This document shows, in pieces, positions 1 through 10,849 of a stretch of DNA of 44,329 nt. The translations under genes were made by a program, and so were the position numbers. The stretch is from Saccoglossus kowalevskii. Its lineage: Eukaryota > Hemichordata > Enteropneusta > Harrimaniidae. Under the pieces are notes generated by a model. It did not search any database. It was not told the origin of the DNA and was given only the letters and a program-made list of their open reading frames with translations. How positions within the stretch are numbered: position 1 is the stretch's first letter; each line of letters opens with the position of its first letter. The stretch spans positions 238,414 through 282,742 of the forward strand of contig NW_003109985.1 in the NCBI RefSeq assembly GCF_000003605.2, read 5' to 3'.

Positions 1-27
1 GTGTGTGTGTGTGTGTGTGTGTGTGTG
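1..27. repeat. (GT)n microsatellite at window edge
   Basis: The window opens inside an uninterrupted GT dinucleotide run that presumably continues to the left. Confidence 0.95.
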
Positions 28-3000
28 AAATAAATAAATCATCACACGACCGCGTCTGGTTTCAGAAAGGCAAAAATGTTTTTTTTTTATTTTATGTAGT
101 GTGTATGAAGTTAAAATGCGATCGGCTTTGGCTTTGACGCACGGTGCCAATTTATTCACATTGTGTTCTGACTGCGTCCGAATGGAAACTAGAAAACGAT
201 AGGTACTATATTTAACAACATTCTTTCGCCGGACAAATATTACACGTTCCCGTGTAGTCAATTACTCTGCTGTAAAATGGGTCAATACAATTCAGCTTTG
301 CGGCAATGTACAAAACAAATATTGCGTGATTTGCCGTGGGTGTCATTTGAAAGAGGGTTTGATATAACAATATTATCACATCTCACTGTTGTTACGCATG
401 CTGTGATTAGTTGAGACTCGGTCACATGACATTGAATAAAAATGGGTATATCACATGGATGACGTCACTGAAACTACTGCGCAACGATACTGCGCAAAAC
501 AAATTGTCGTTCGTTGCACTGGTGTTACCACGACCGCTGTTGTTTTCGGCTTTGGCATCATCTATATTATGGGCAGGCAACAAATCGTGATATTACCCTC
601 ACAATGTTATACGCTTTGTATACGTCGCTATGAGTCCCATATCGAACTAGACGCGGCACGACGACTGCCGCCCTTTAAAGAGTGTTTTGTTTTTTTCTAG
701 TTTTAAAATCAAATAATAAACAATATTGTAAGTCTTCAAAAATTAGTCCAATTCAACTCCACTTGCACTGGTATAATTGTCCCTAATTTAAACATTATTA
801 AGGAACATTTTACATGTCGAAATTATTTTATAAAATATTAACTGAAATTGCAAAGCAAATACCAGAGTTGATGTGGAAACTCGTACCGGGCACCCGCTGG
901 TATGTGGTAGAGTGCGCGATAGCGACGCTATTGTGTCTAAATAGGGCGTGGGTTATTAGAGGCTATGCCCTACCTAGGTCATCGGTATCAAATGCGTATT
1001 TGATTATTCCATACATTTATTAACTACAAAAATCTTTTAAAATGTGGGATAATTTATTGGAAGTTTACGTCATAACACAATTTTCGTGAATTCAGAAAGT
1101 TTAAAAAGAATATGAAATATCGGAAATCCATGCATTGATGTCAACATGCACTGGCACTGCAGAATCTGCACTGAAATTGGGACATTTTAATATGTAAATT
1201 CGTATGGTACGAGGTCGTTTACGTACTATGGTACTTATCGTAATTATGTCCACACTAATAGTTGTTATGCCATATCAGCTCATAGGGCAACGTACACATG
1301 ACTACATGTATACATAACTTGAGTCTGGGGTTATATATAATTTATTTAGACGCATTGATGAGAAATATAATTCAAAGTATGCAATCCTACGAGCACAGTT
1401 GTTTTCATGTTGGTGACAATATATTTTATCCACTTGTTGTCATATGGTCATTTGCTATTATTGGAAATATCCAGATAATTGAATTGCATCGTAATTATTT
1501 TAAATTGCAACAAATTATCTATATATAGGGATTTAAGAAACATTCGGACACTTTTATTTACAGAATAATATATCTTTAATATACATAAACAGCACAAGGC
1601 AACATATCTAATGTGCCATATTTTTGTGCAAAGTAAATCACTTTCATTTTATGACGGTCGGTCATCATACGTAGATGATGAAGTCCGATATGACCCACAC
1701 CACTGAAAACACGTTGTAGCTGTTTTCAGTCCTAACAATTGAACGTAAACATGGAATGTTTCAGTCACGACAAATATCCAGCCACACAATTGTTTTACTC
1801 GGCACAAGATCGCTTACTCCGGCTTCCCATGCGCAACACATGTTACACGTGGGTTAATTTATTTGTGGTCAACATGAATAGATATATGAACGTCAGCTCT
1901 ATATCCCCTCCACGTTGGTATTTTAAACCTCGTATAGCTTTCTGTCAACAGTTGGAAGAGCCTGACCAACTAAATAACAAGACGTATACAACATACATAT
2001 GAATTGCCAAGTAAAAGTGATTTAGGAAATTCAAGTAATGCATCACGTGTTGCACCACTTATAAAGCTAATGTGATATTAGACGCTTTTTGGAAATGTTA
2101 TGTACACTTGGTTGTCATAGAAATAAAACATAGCTCATAACAAGTTCATAGCTTTCCGCAAAAACATGCGAGTTGTGTGGTGTAGGGCGTTTTCTCCTGC
2201 TTGTATTGAATATTTAATCCACATTTTCAATAATATCAAATAAATAATTGCGACACAATAAGAACAACGCATTTATTTCACACCAACACAGAAAATAGAT
2301 TAATTATAAATAAATAAAACAAAGTTTCTATGTGAAGGATTGTTTTTTACCCTTTGCCGTGTTACTGCAACATTACAATGCGTCGGAAAACAATTTATTT
2401 ACAATGCTTAGTGAGGTAATGTTTTTATGATTACGATGAGTATACAAGTATGTGGCATTTATAAAACTCACTGTTTTATGAATTTGCTGTTGCTCAAGCG
2501 TTTTTATAAGATAAAGTTATAAGTTTTTTATAAGAAGATGTTAAATATAAATTTACATAAATAAACAAACAAACAAACAAAATTGCATTAAGTCGTAGCA
2601 TAACAAACCTTAAAGGTTCAATTTTCAATAATATGATATATGAAAAGCTTTTCAACTTGTACATGAGTATTTGTATGGCATGAATTTAGTTATGTGGAGG
2701 CTGATCTCGAAGGGTTTATCGTATATGAAATTAATATACATTCCAAGGTCGCACAATTTTCCACCATATATGGAAATTCCTTATCTTCACAGGTACCTCT
2801 TCTCTATTGTATTATTATTTGTACTTAAATTTACATATTTATAGAATAAGCTTCTAATTTATTGGAAAGGAAAGACCAAATTGAGTCTCGAGTAGTTTAT
2901 CACTCAATGAATAAGACAATGGCTATATCTGGAAATGGTAAAGAATACTACAAAATGTGCCGATATCATACTAGATCCCTTCTATAATTGCTTGGTTCAT

Positions 3001-4123
3001 GTCCGAATGTCAGTTTGTCGTAAATTTTTTGAGTTATCTGAAAACAGATGGGGACACGCTAAAGAAATATATTTTCTGAAAGAAAAATTCAACATCAATT
3101 ACCGAGCAGCATTGTTTTTTATTTGCTTTAATGAGGAAAAATCAAACCGAGTAATCTATGGACTGTAATCAGAATATGACAAGAGTCACTTTGGATCACC
3201 TGCTTCAAATTAAACAACAAATTTAGTTTCTCTAGGGAAAATGGGGAGAGTTAAAGAATGAAGTCCATTGCAACTAGAAGCGATGATTCACGTGTGTTAT
3301 AACTTCACCCACTACGTACGTCACACACACTGGGACAAATGGGTCAAACCAAAAGATAGATAATTAACCCATAGATATATGATAACATGACCAATGTACA
3401 CATTGAGTTATCAACGCCATATTAGACACACGGAGACAAATACCTATTCGGTATATATTGAAACCGCCATTGGTTTATAACCCACTGTTTTACGGAGAAT
3501 GACATTGGGTGGTAGTCGTCGGATCTGAAATAACGCGTGTTGTCGCATTTAATGATCTGCGTGATATTAGTTCGACCATCGTACAGCCACCGTGACCGTG
3601 TCTTGCACCACACACCTAAAGGTAAGTGCACAATTTCGACACATCTTAACAGTATATATTTATAATAATTGAGTTGTTTTACACCATTCGTTGTATAGCT
3701 TACTAATAACTATATATATTAAATATAGAAATGTCAAATACGCATGCGCAGTAGGGGTGATTATTTTAGATATTAAAGATATAACGTGCCACGCATGTTC
3801 GATGATGGACATCACAGTAAATATTGGTGCAATTTGATTTTTTATGGGGGTTGTAGTGAAAACGTCGACCAAGAGTTATGTAAAATGTATCATGTCAACT
3901 TTTATCAGTAGTCCACACATAATTAGGGGTGACCTGCTTTCACAAAATGGCCACCTTTCTGCAATCTGGTCGCCCCTTCTACCCATAACTGAAGACCGAT
4001 TTACAGTTGGTGAAGTCCATTCATCGTCAAAAAAAACAAGACTGACTGTGACTCGGTTGTATACATTTAAACTCATTGTCTCAAGAAAACTTGTTTCTAT
4101 TTATTTACGACAGGTGTATTTAA
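28..4123. other. Non-coding stretch, no gene recognised
   Basis: The DNA is AT-rich with only short open frames of up to about 100 codons. None has recognisable domains, supported splice structure or protein-like composition. The last few hundred bases may hold promoter or 5' UTR for the membrane-protein gene that follows, but no core promoter element could be assigned. Confidence 0.6.
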
Positions 4124-4157
4124 ATGGAAGCCAGAGATGATACTCTCTCTCCCTCTG
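4124..4157 (+). CDS. Possible first coding exon or upstream ORF
   Basis: An ATG at 4124 opens 34 nt ending in CTG followed by GTAAGTAT, a near-perfect splice donor. The encoded start is MEARDDTLSPS plus one nucleotide. The exon would be in phase with the acceptor before 10072, giving MEARDDTLSPS-D-LTSIT ahead of the ATG at 10089. If not spliced, the ATG reads through to a TGA about 50 nt on and would act as an upstream ORF for the gene at 4198. Phase agreement has a one-in-three chance of being accidental, and no transcript evidence is available. Confidence 0.35.
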
Positions 4158-4197
4158 GTAAGTATAAGCAGTGAGCTACAAATCTACGGCCGTAACC

Positions 4198-4812
4198 ATG
4201 AACACAGGGCAAACACCACACGATCTCCATGGTGTTTTGATACGAGACAAGCAGTACCGCAAATATTCGCGTATTTCGTGTTGCGGAGTTGTTTTTATCG
4301 CCGCTGGGGCAATACTATTAATACCAGCTATATCAGTGACGTCATTGGTTTACCGTGGTGATACGGATGATGATGACGATGACGATGATGAACACGAGGT
4401 ATTCTACGTTCTCGGACCTGTTTTAATTGCAGTATCTATAACATGTGGCGTTATCGGATTCATAATATGTAAATTAGCATCGAACCGAATGAGAAAACGA
4501 TACGACACCTGTCGAAGTGATATAGTGATGCAACAACTACGCAGACAGTATGGTTCACGTGACATCGAACTGTCTGCTGTAAGTCCCGTTTCCCCACCTG
4601 CCTATGAAGACATTATTGGCGGAGATGGAGAGGCGCCACCTACGTTCAGTGATGAACATTGGCCACCGAGTGACGTGACACTGGGTACCGATTCAGTTGC
4701 ATATGTTGCATGTGAACGATCGGCGATTCCTGATGAGCCTCCACCCCCATATCGGGAAACAGAAGACAGTAATGATGAAACTGCTACTGTAACACCAGAT
4801 ATAACACTGTAA
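4198..4812 (+). CDS. Two-pass membrane protein with poly-Asp loop and PPxY tail
   Basis: This is a 204-residue protein of unrecognised family. The ATG at 4198 is chosen because A lies at -3; the frame is open slightly further upstream but has no ATG. Seen in the sequence: a basic N-terminus (RDKQYRKYSR), a hydrophobic segment at about 28-51, a loop with eight consecutive Asp (57-64), a second hydrophobic segment at about 69-92, then a basic stop-transfer (NRMRKRY). The roughly 110-residue tail has PPAY (133-136) and PPPY (182-185) and ends in ITL. By general knowledge PPxY motifs bind WW domains, for example of NEDD4-type ubiquitin ligases, so an adaptor at an endomembrane or the cell surface is plausible. 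This is inference. Both termini are probably cytosolic. An AATAAA lies 86 nt after the stop. It resembles the next gene (10089) only in layout. Confidence 0.75.
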   Translation: MNTGQTPHDLHGVLIRDKQYRKYSRISCCGVVFIAAGAILLIPAISVTSLVYRGDTDDDDDDDDEHEVFYVLGPVLIAVSITCGVIGFIICKLASNRMRKRYDTCRSDIVMQQLRRQYGSRDIELSAVSPVSPPAYEDIIGGDGEAPPTFSDEHWPPSDVTLGTDSVAYVACERSAIPDEPPPPYRETEDSNDETATVTPDITL

Positions 4813-4897
4813 TTAGACTTCAAGATGTAAGATAGGTGAACATTAGCAGTAAAATTCACGAGTTTACCCAACTGCTGATTTTGTTCTTTCTGGCGAA

Positions 4898-4903
4898 AAT
4901 AAA
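4898..4903 (+). terminator. AATAAA poly(A) signal
   Basis: A canonical hexamer lies 86 nt downstream of the stop codon of the two-pass membrane protein gene, on the same strand. It is the first such hexamer after the stop. Confidence 0.55.
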
Positions 4904-6969
4904 CTGATCAATTCCTCATGGAACATTGCAATGTCCCTTGGTAGATTATTAGCTGCATTTGAATTACACCGTTGGAAACTGGCATATCGAAAAGTACAAA
5001 CTATATTTAATTATATTTCAAGTGTTTGAATTTGAAATTAAAATCCCACACTTGTGATTACATAACCGTGTTCAAGTACAGAACGCACTTATGATCCAAA
5101 TATATTACAGTTTGTTAATTTTTCAAACAATTGTTTCGCTCGAAATCTGTTTGAAAACGGTTTTCACAGAGAAATCGCCAATAAAATGAAACCTTCGACT
5201 CATACCATAAGTTTGCAACGTGATTCAGAAAGGAAAAGGCCAAAAGTTGTAATTTGAATATAGACATCAAGGTCGTGTGATGTCCAGTCAACCATAATTT
5301 GAATTTTTATCCTCAACATAAAATGTGGGTAAAAAAATTGAAAAAGAACAAAGTATATTCTGTATATGAAACATACACCGCTCAGAATCTCCAAAGGGAT
5401 ATAAGAATATTCCATACACGCTAAAATACCATGTTTAGGGTCTAGGAATTTCCCAAGTGGTAGGGAGATTTCTTGACAAGTTTATTTTGGAGCCCGCTGT
5501 ATTGATAGGAAAGTATTTAACAATGAATAACGCGATGATTCCATTAATTGGGGAGTACTATGTTCTGGTAAATCAATTAGTGTGCATGTTACGACCACGT
5601 GAACTGTCGTACTATTTGATTAGTACTTAAATGGTCCTAATTTACTCAAAACAATGTGCAATAAAATCTGATTATGTTACAACATGACACAAGCTACCTG
5701 TCACAATTATACTGAAATTACTCGAAGCTTCAGCCTAACTAAGATATATATAAAGTTAAAGAGTCGGAATGCATGGGGTAATTGTTTAGGAATTGATTGC
5801 ACTGATACCATGTCATATTTCAAATAATAAACCATAGCGTCACATAAAACTGATGATCACGGTTTTTTTTCAATTACGTAACAGCACCCATTTTGCAAAA
5901 ATAATTGAATGACTAAAAACTATCCTTTCACCTAACGCGATAAAATACTAACCATCAACAGCAGTGAGACGAGGCACTGAAAAATGAATTCAAACTAAAT
6001 ATAAAAGCGTAAAAAGAGGTGAACAACCTTTAGCGACAATGCACTTAAACTACAAACGCTAGTATCGATGTTAATAAAATTACCAATCTGAAACAGAATC
6101 CAGAAAACAAATGAACTTAAGTGAAAACAAATCTCTCTTCGATTAATGGCGCAAAGCTGAGAATATTAGTACACAACATGTATATATATATATATAAAGA
6201 GGAAGGGAGAATAAATTTATCAGATATTAATGTACTATAAAACAAGAATGAAAAATGAAATCAAAACACAGCGTGGAATGTCGCTTGTATATGTATTTTG
6301 CTTTCGTTCTTTATTCTTGTATTCCCAGTAACAGTGTACTGGAAATTGTTAATACTGCACACTGGTCACCCCGGAAATGTAGAAATACAAATTCTTGTGA
6401 AAAGTCTCAGTGGTGGCTTATAACTTTTGAGGTTCATTAATCACATGATCTAACAGAGACATCGGATTGGTTATTGAACACCCCATGTAAGGGTTGAGAC
6501 GAGGTTCAGTTTAATCGAATAGTAACATGAATGTGTATACTTGTGGTCACCAAGCCATGTGAGTACTGTGCTCATTGTAATACATGTAATTTACAAATAT
6601 CTGTACTCGAGTTTAAATTCATGTGTGTTTTTATAATAAAATATTATGTGATTTCATTTAATGTTATGGATTTTCTTGTTGCAGTGATTGTTATTTGAAT
6701 ACCTTTGAATTCGTGCGATGTCAACACAGAATAGTAACGATTAACACAGTATAAGAACACTCGCATGCCACAAACTTTGGGATTAACAGTATGGGTCTCG
6801 TGATGTAGCCCTAATTTTTTACGTATAATAATATACCAAAGCTCGTATTTGCAAATTGAGTTACGTTATTGCTAAACATTACCAGAGTTACATTACCATA
6901 AAGTTAGAGTGGTGCTTTATTCTTTGCATCAGTCCTGCACCTACATATTACATTTCAATGTTGAACTTG
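4904..6969. other. Non-coding stretch
   Basis: AT-rich sequence without a supported gene. A short TA run lies near 6181-6197. No ORF here has recognisable protein features. Confidence 0.6.
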
Positions 6970-7860
6970 TAATGAAAATTCGCACATAGAATCGGTCCCT
7001 CATTCAATATGGCATGGTGTATCGCATACATCTCGCATAGAGTCGACTTCTCAACCACGGCGTTGTGGGTCACAAACTATCTCGATAGGATCGAATCCTC
7101 GTACAATAAGACGCATTGAGCCGTACAAAATCTTGCATGGAAACGACTTCTTGTCGAATATGGTGCTGTGGGTCGCACACAGTCTCACATAGAATGGACT
7201 TCAAAACCAATTTAGCGCTATGGGTCGCATACTATCCCAAACTGAATCGATTTCTCATGCAGTAAGATGCAGTGGGTCGCACACTAACTCGTATCAAATT
7301 GACTTATAATCCAATTTAACTCTGTGGGTCGCACACTATCTTGCATATAATTAACTCCTCAGTTATTACGGCGCACTGGGTCGCACACTATCTTGCATAT
7401 AATTAACTCCTCAGTTATTACGGCGCACTGGGTCGCACACTATCTCGCATATAATTAACTCCTCAATTAATTTGGCGCGGTGGGTCTCACACTATCTCGC
7501 ATATAATTAACTCCTCAATTAATTTGGCGCGGTGGGTCGCACACTATCTCGCATATAATTAACTCCTCAATTAATTTGGCGCGGTGGGTCTCACACTATC
7601 TCGCATATAATTAACTCCTCAATTAATTTGGCGCGGTGGGTCGCACACTATCTCGCATATAATTAACTCCTCAATTAATTTGGCGCGGTGGGTCTCACAC
7701 TATCTCGCATACAATTAACTCCTCAATTAATATGGCGCGATGGGTTTCACACTATCTTGCATAGAATTATCTCCTCAATTAATATGACGTGATGGGTCTC
7801 ACACTATCTCGCATAGAATTAACTCCACAATTAATATGGCGCTGTGGGTCGCACACTATA
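6970..7860. repeat. 52-bp minisatellite, about 17 units
   Basis: The tandem unit reads approximately GGGTCGCACACTATCTCGCA followed by TATAATTAACTCCTCAATTAATTTGGCGCGGT. Units at both ends are diverged, while those at about 7441-7735 are almost identical. In the centre the sixth base of the unit alternates T and G from unit to unit, giving a 104-bp dimer. Two identical neighbouring units of another subtype (CAGTTATTACGGCGCACT) sit at about 7325-7428. Confidence 0.95.
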
Positions 7861-9258
7861 TCATAATTTGACGTTCAGAAGTTATCCTGGGGTGGGTGGG
7901 CTTGGAAGATTTAAACTATGTTCCCTATGAATGCAATCTAGGCACCACTGTATAAACACAATTGTTAAACTATAACAAGCGGGGGAAAGACTTTTAAAAA
8001 AAGATAAATGAGAAAATACAATACTAAACGTAATTCAATAAAAAAATTAACTGTCACTGCCTAAATGCCACCATCTATCGATTTCCATATCTTGTAGATG
8101 CAGAATACAAATGAAATCCTCACTGCCAACTAACAGTATCAACATGGTGTCAACAGTACACACAATTTAAACTTGACCCAAATGTTCCACTCAGAATGCT
8201 TTTTGTGATATTTGAAAGTATGGCTGTGGAGACAGTAACAACCCAGGTTATCGGTGAAACTGTGACTGAAATTACTTAATACTTAATAAATAACCTAAAA
8301 ATTATATTATAGACTACTCGACTGAATGTATCTCAGGAAAAGAGAAAAAAATGAAAAAAGAAAGACAACGTTGCCCTCTGTGTGCGCCTCGCTGTGCCCG
8401 TCTACAGTGTTTCCCGCGGAATAAAAATTAACCCGAACATGATGTGCAAACATCTCCACTAAAACGAGCGTGCCATGACCTCCCATTCCGGCACAACTCG
8501 CTATTGGCTGATACCATTAGTCTGACTGATGAACTGCTGATAGTAGCGGAAGTCGTTATCCCATAATGACAAGTCTTTTGTGTTACTTCAAGGTATCGCG
8601 TTACGTTCACTTCGACAGAATCTCAACTGGATGTCCAAAACTTCAAGTCAACTCAATCAGATAAGTTCAGATAGCTTCCTCAGATGGTCCTCGGATAATT
8701 CCACGTAAAAAAATTGAAACTGCAGGTATGTAAGACTTGTGATCGAACTTTGCTGTCTTTTATTACATGCAGGTGATCGTCACCTTTATTTACGGCCATG
8801 TCAGTCCGAAATGTATCACAGTTATGTGGCGTCGCAATTCTGTCAGTTTTGCTTGCGAGAAATGTAGATTGTAACATTAAAATTGCATTTGCAATGTTTA
8901 CGACTCGGAATATTTATAATAGTTAAGTAAATAGACGCAGTTGAGATTTGTCAACACGATATAGCAGTAATCACAGGGCCGTTTAGTCGACCTACTCGCT
9001 ATAAGGGGATCTGCTTAACGGCACTTGTCAGTCACCACAGCCACAAACGCACATACGGTCGGTCATCCGGATTCTATTAAATTCCTAAGTTCATAACGTA
9101 CGGCATACGGCGACTTGGATAATAAACTGAAATAACGCCATATAACGGTGTGTGTTTTATTTACATAATATTAACTATCGAAATATTTTTTTTTTATTGG
9201 GTGCAGTTATTTCCTGCATTGTTTGTTGTGAAGTTCATTTCCGTCTCGGTTCATCTCA
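7861..9258. other. Non-coding stretch
   Basis: No gene recognised. Short open frames exist on both strands but none has domains, splice context or composition that suggests coding. Confidence 0.6.
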
Positions 9259-9384
9259 ATGTCGATGACTCATGGTACAGTAAAAACAAGATTACAATCA
9301 CATGGTGCGGGGAGAGGGGGGGTCAAGTTGCCCAATAATAATACTAGAGTAGTTCACTGTACCAGAAAGAGTATCATCATTGAA

Positions 9385-9545
9385 TATAACGACTATATCG
9401 AATGTATCACTGTTGTTTGTGAATGTATCGGCACTGTTGGGGAATATGATATCGAATGTGTAACCACCCATGACGACTATATTGAATGTATCACTATCCT
9501 TACCGAATGCATCAGAACTCTTGGTAATTTAATGTTATTGAATGT
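9385..9545. repeat. Degenerate repeat of about 84 bp with GAATGTATC motif
   Basis: A block beginning GACTATAT(C/T)GAATGTATCACT recurs 84 bp apart (about 9391 and 9475), with GAATGTATC-like words between. It lies in a 141-codon open frame (9259-9684) whose product carries YIECIT twice. The frame has no recognised domain, so the openness may come from the repeat. Confidence 0.5.
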
Positions 9546-9761
9546 ATATATGCCACAAGTTCATACATTCATACAGTTCGCCTCGCCAATTATTGCGCGT
9601 ATCAACGTAACCTCCTTGCCTAGTTATCGGGCAATAATGGGCACTCGTCAATTTTATAAAATATTGAGGAAACGTTCGATGTAGTTACTACAAATGGGAT
9701 AGTCACATTTCGAAAGTGAAACGAATTGTTAAAAATCTTTGCATTACAAAATCCATACTTA

Positions 9762-10018
9762 GGCAGAGGCGACAACACGAAAATGTGTACATGGGGGTGA
9801 GATCTGCTCACCAACCTTGCGCCGAAGGCGCGACCTTACTAAGGGGTCCGGGGCATGCCCCCTCCTTAAAAAATTTGAAATCTAGACCCTCTGAAACGCT
9901 ATTTCCTATATTTTGAGGGGCAAATTTTGCTGACACAAAGGGTTTCAGCTTGATTTTGGAGGGGCAACGGCCCCAACATTTGTTTAGAGGGGGCAAACGC
10001 CCCCTCTGTGGCGCTGCC
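9762..10018. mobile_element. GC-rich dispersed element, copy 1
   Basis: This roughly 250-bp GC-rich block contrasts sharply with AT-rich flanks. A clearly related copy, same orientation, lies at about 38505-38744; shared words include CTCACCAACCTTGCGCCGAA and GGCAAATTTTGCTGACA. The ends form an imperfect inverted repeat (GGCAGAGGCGACA against GGCAGCGCCACAGAGG). No transposase-like ORF is present, so it is probably a non-autonomous element of the MITE type. It ends about 50 bp before the acceptor of the exon at 10072. Confidence 0.75.
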
Positions 10019-10088
10019 ACTGTTAAGTCTAATTACATTAGAATATGATATTTCATTTCCCTTTTGTTTAGATTTGACGTCTATCACC

Positions 10089-10699
10089 ATGCAAGATATC
10101 AACCTAAAACCAATCGAAACTTCACCACCAAGCGACGGTTTGGGTCCTGAAATTCTAACCACGCCGTGTACGGCGTCCTTGAGCTCCAGTGGACCAGCAA
10201 CTCCGGTATCAACGATTCAAGCCCAACACATGACAGAACGGATTTATGAACAAATGATGGAGAAACAGAAAAAGTTAAAAGTTGTCGCCATATGTTTATT
10301 TGTGTTTGCCACACTTTGTTTAATTTTCGGACTAATATCAATCGTACTCGGAATTCGCGGAAAAGTCCGAGTGTGGGCCGTTGCCATAGGAACGTTCAGC
10401 ATTCTCCTGAGCCTTTCTCTCACGTTTGGAGGACTATGCGTCGTTTGGAAATTTATCAAGCTGCGACAAGAAACAACAAATTTTGCCAGCTCAGAAAACG
10501 TAGAAAAGAGCTCGACTCATACATACACTCATTTTCAAATAGTGTCTCCTAGTCCAATGGTTCTTCGCAACATATTAGCCGCTGTCAAAAATTCGAAATC
10601 CCCATCCAGATGGCAAGCGGATAATGACAGCACCGGAACACATCGTGTATCTGTCGGAGATTTTAATAGAGCATCTTTCAAAGAACAGCAATTTCAAAG
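10089..10699 (+). CDS. Two-pass membrane protein, exon with both TM segments
   Basis: This is the main coding exon of a 249-residue protein (codons 1-203 plus two nucleotides). The ATG at 10089 lies 17 nt after a strong acceptor (pyrimidine tract, TTTAG, exon start 10072), so at least one upstream exon exists. Seen in the protein: a Ser/Pro/Thr-rich N-terminus, a short charged stretch (EKQKKLK), hydrophobic segments at about 64-88 and 95-120 separated by a tight basic turn (GIRGKVR), then a hydrophilic C-terminal region. The exon leaves at CAAAG followed by GTATCG. Unspliced, the frame would end after 18 more codons. Both termini are probably cytosolic. The family is not recognised; the protein shares only its two-pass layout with the gene at 4198. 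Confidence 0.75.
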
Positions 10700-10849
10700 G
10701 TATCGTCTCGTTGAATGTAAATACAAACTGCATGGGGGTATGCATATATAGCATATATACTGACAAAAGAGATATAATCAATTTATGCAAAAATTATCTT
10801 GTTGACGAACTGTCGTTCGTATACTTATAAGTTGTTTGGGTACTGTGTA

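Noticed and set aside
3844-4140. 98-codon plus-strand frame before the first membrane gene
   Set aside because: It is not in frame with the gene and has no recognised features; probably leader or promoter DNA.
4171-4197. Upstream start for the PPxY membrane protein
   Set aside because: The frame is open but begins with GTG; the ATG at 4198 has a good context and is the normal eukaryotic choice.
9259-9684. 141-codon plus-strand frame as a gene
   Set aside because: No domain or splice support; the repeated YIECIT segments reflect an 84-bp degenerate repeat.
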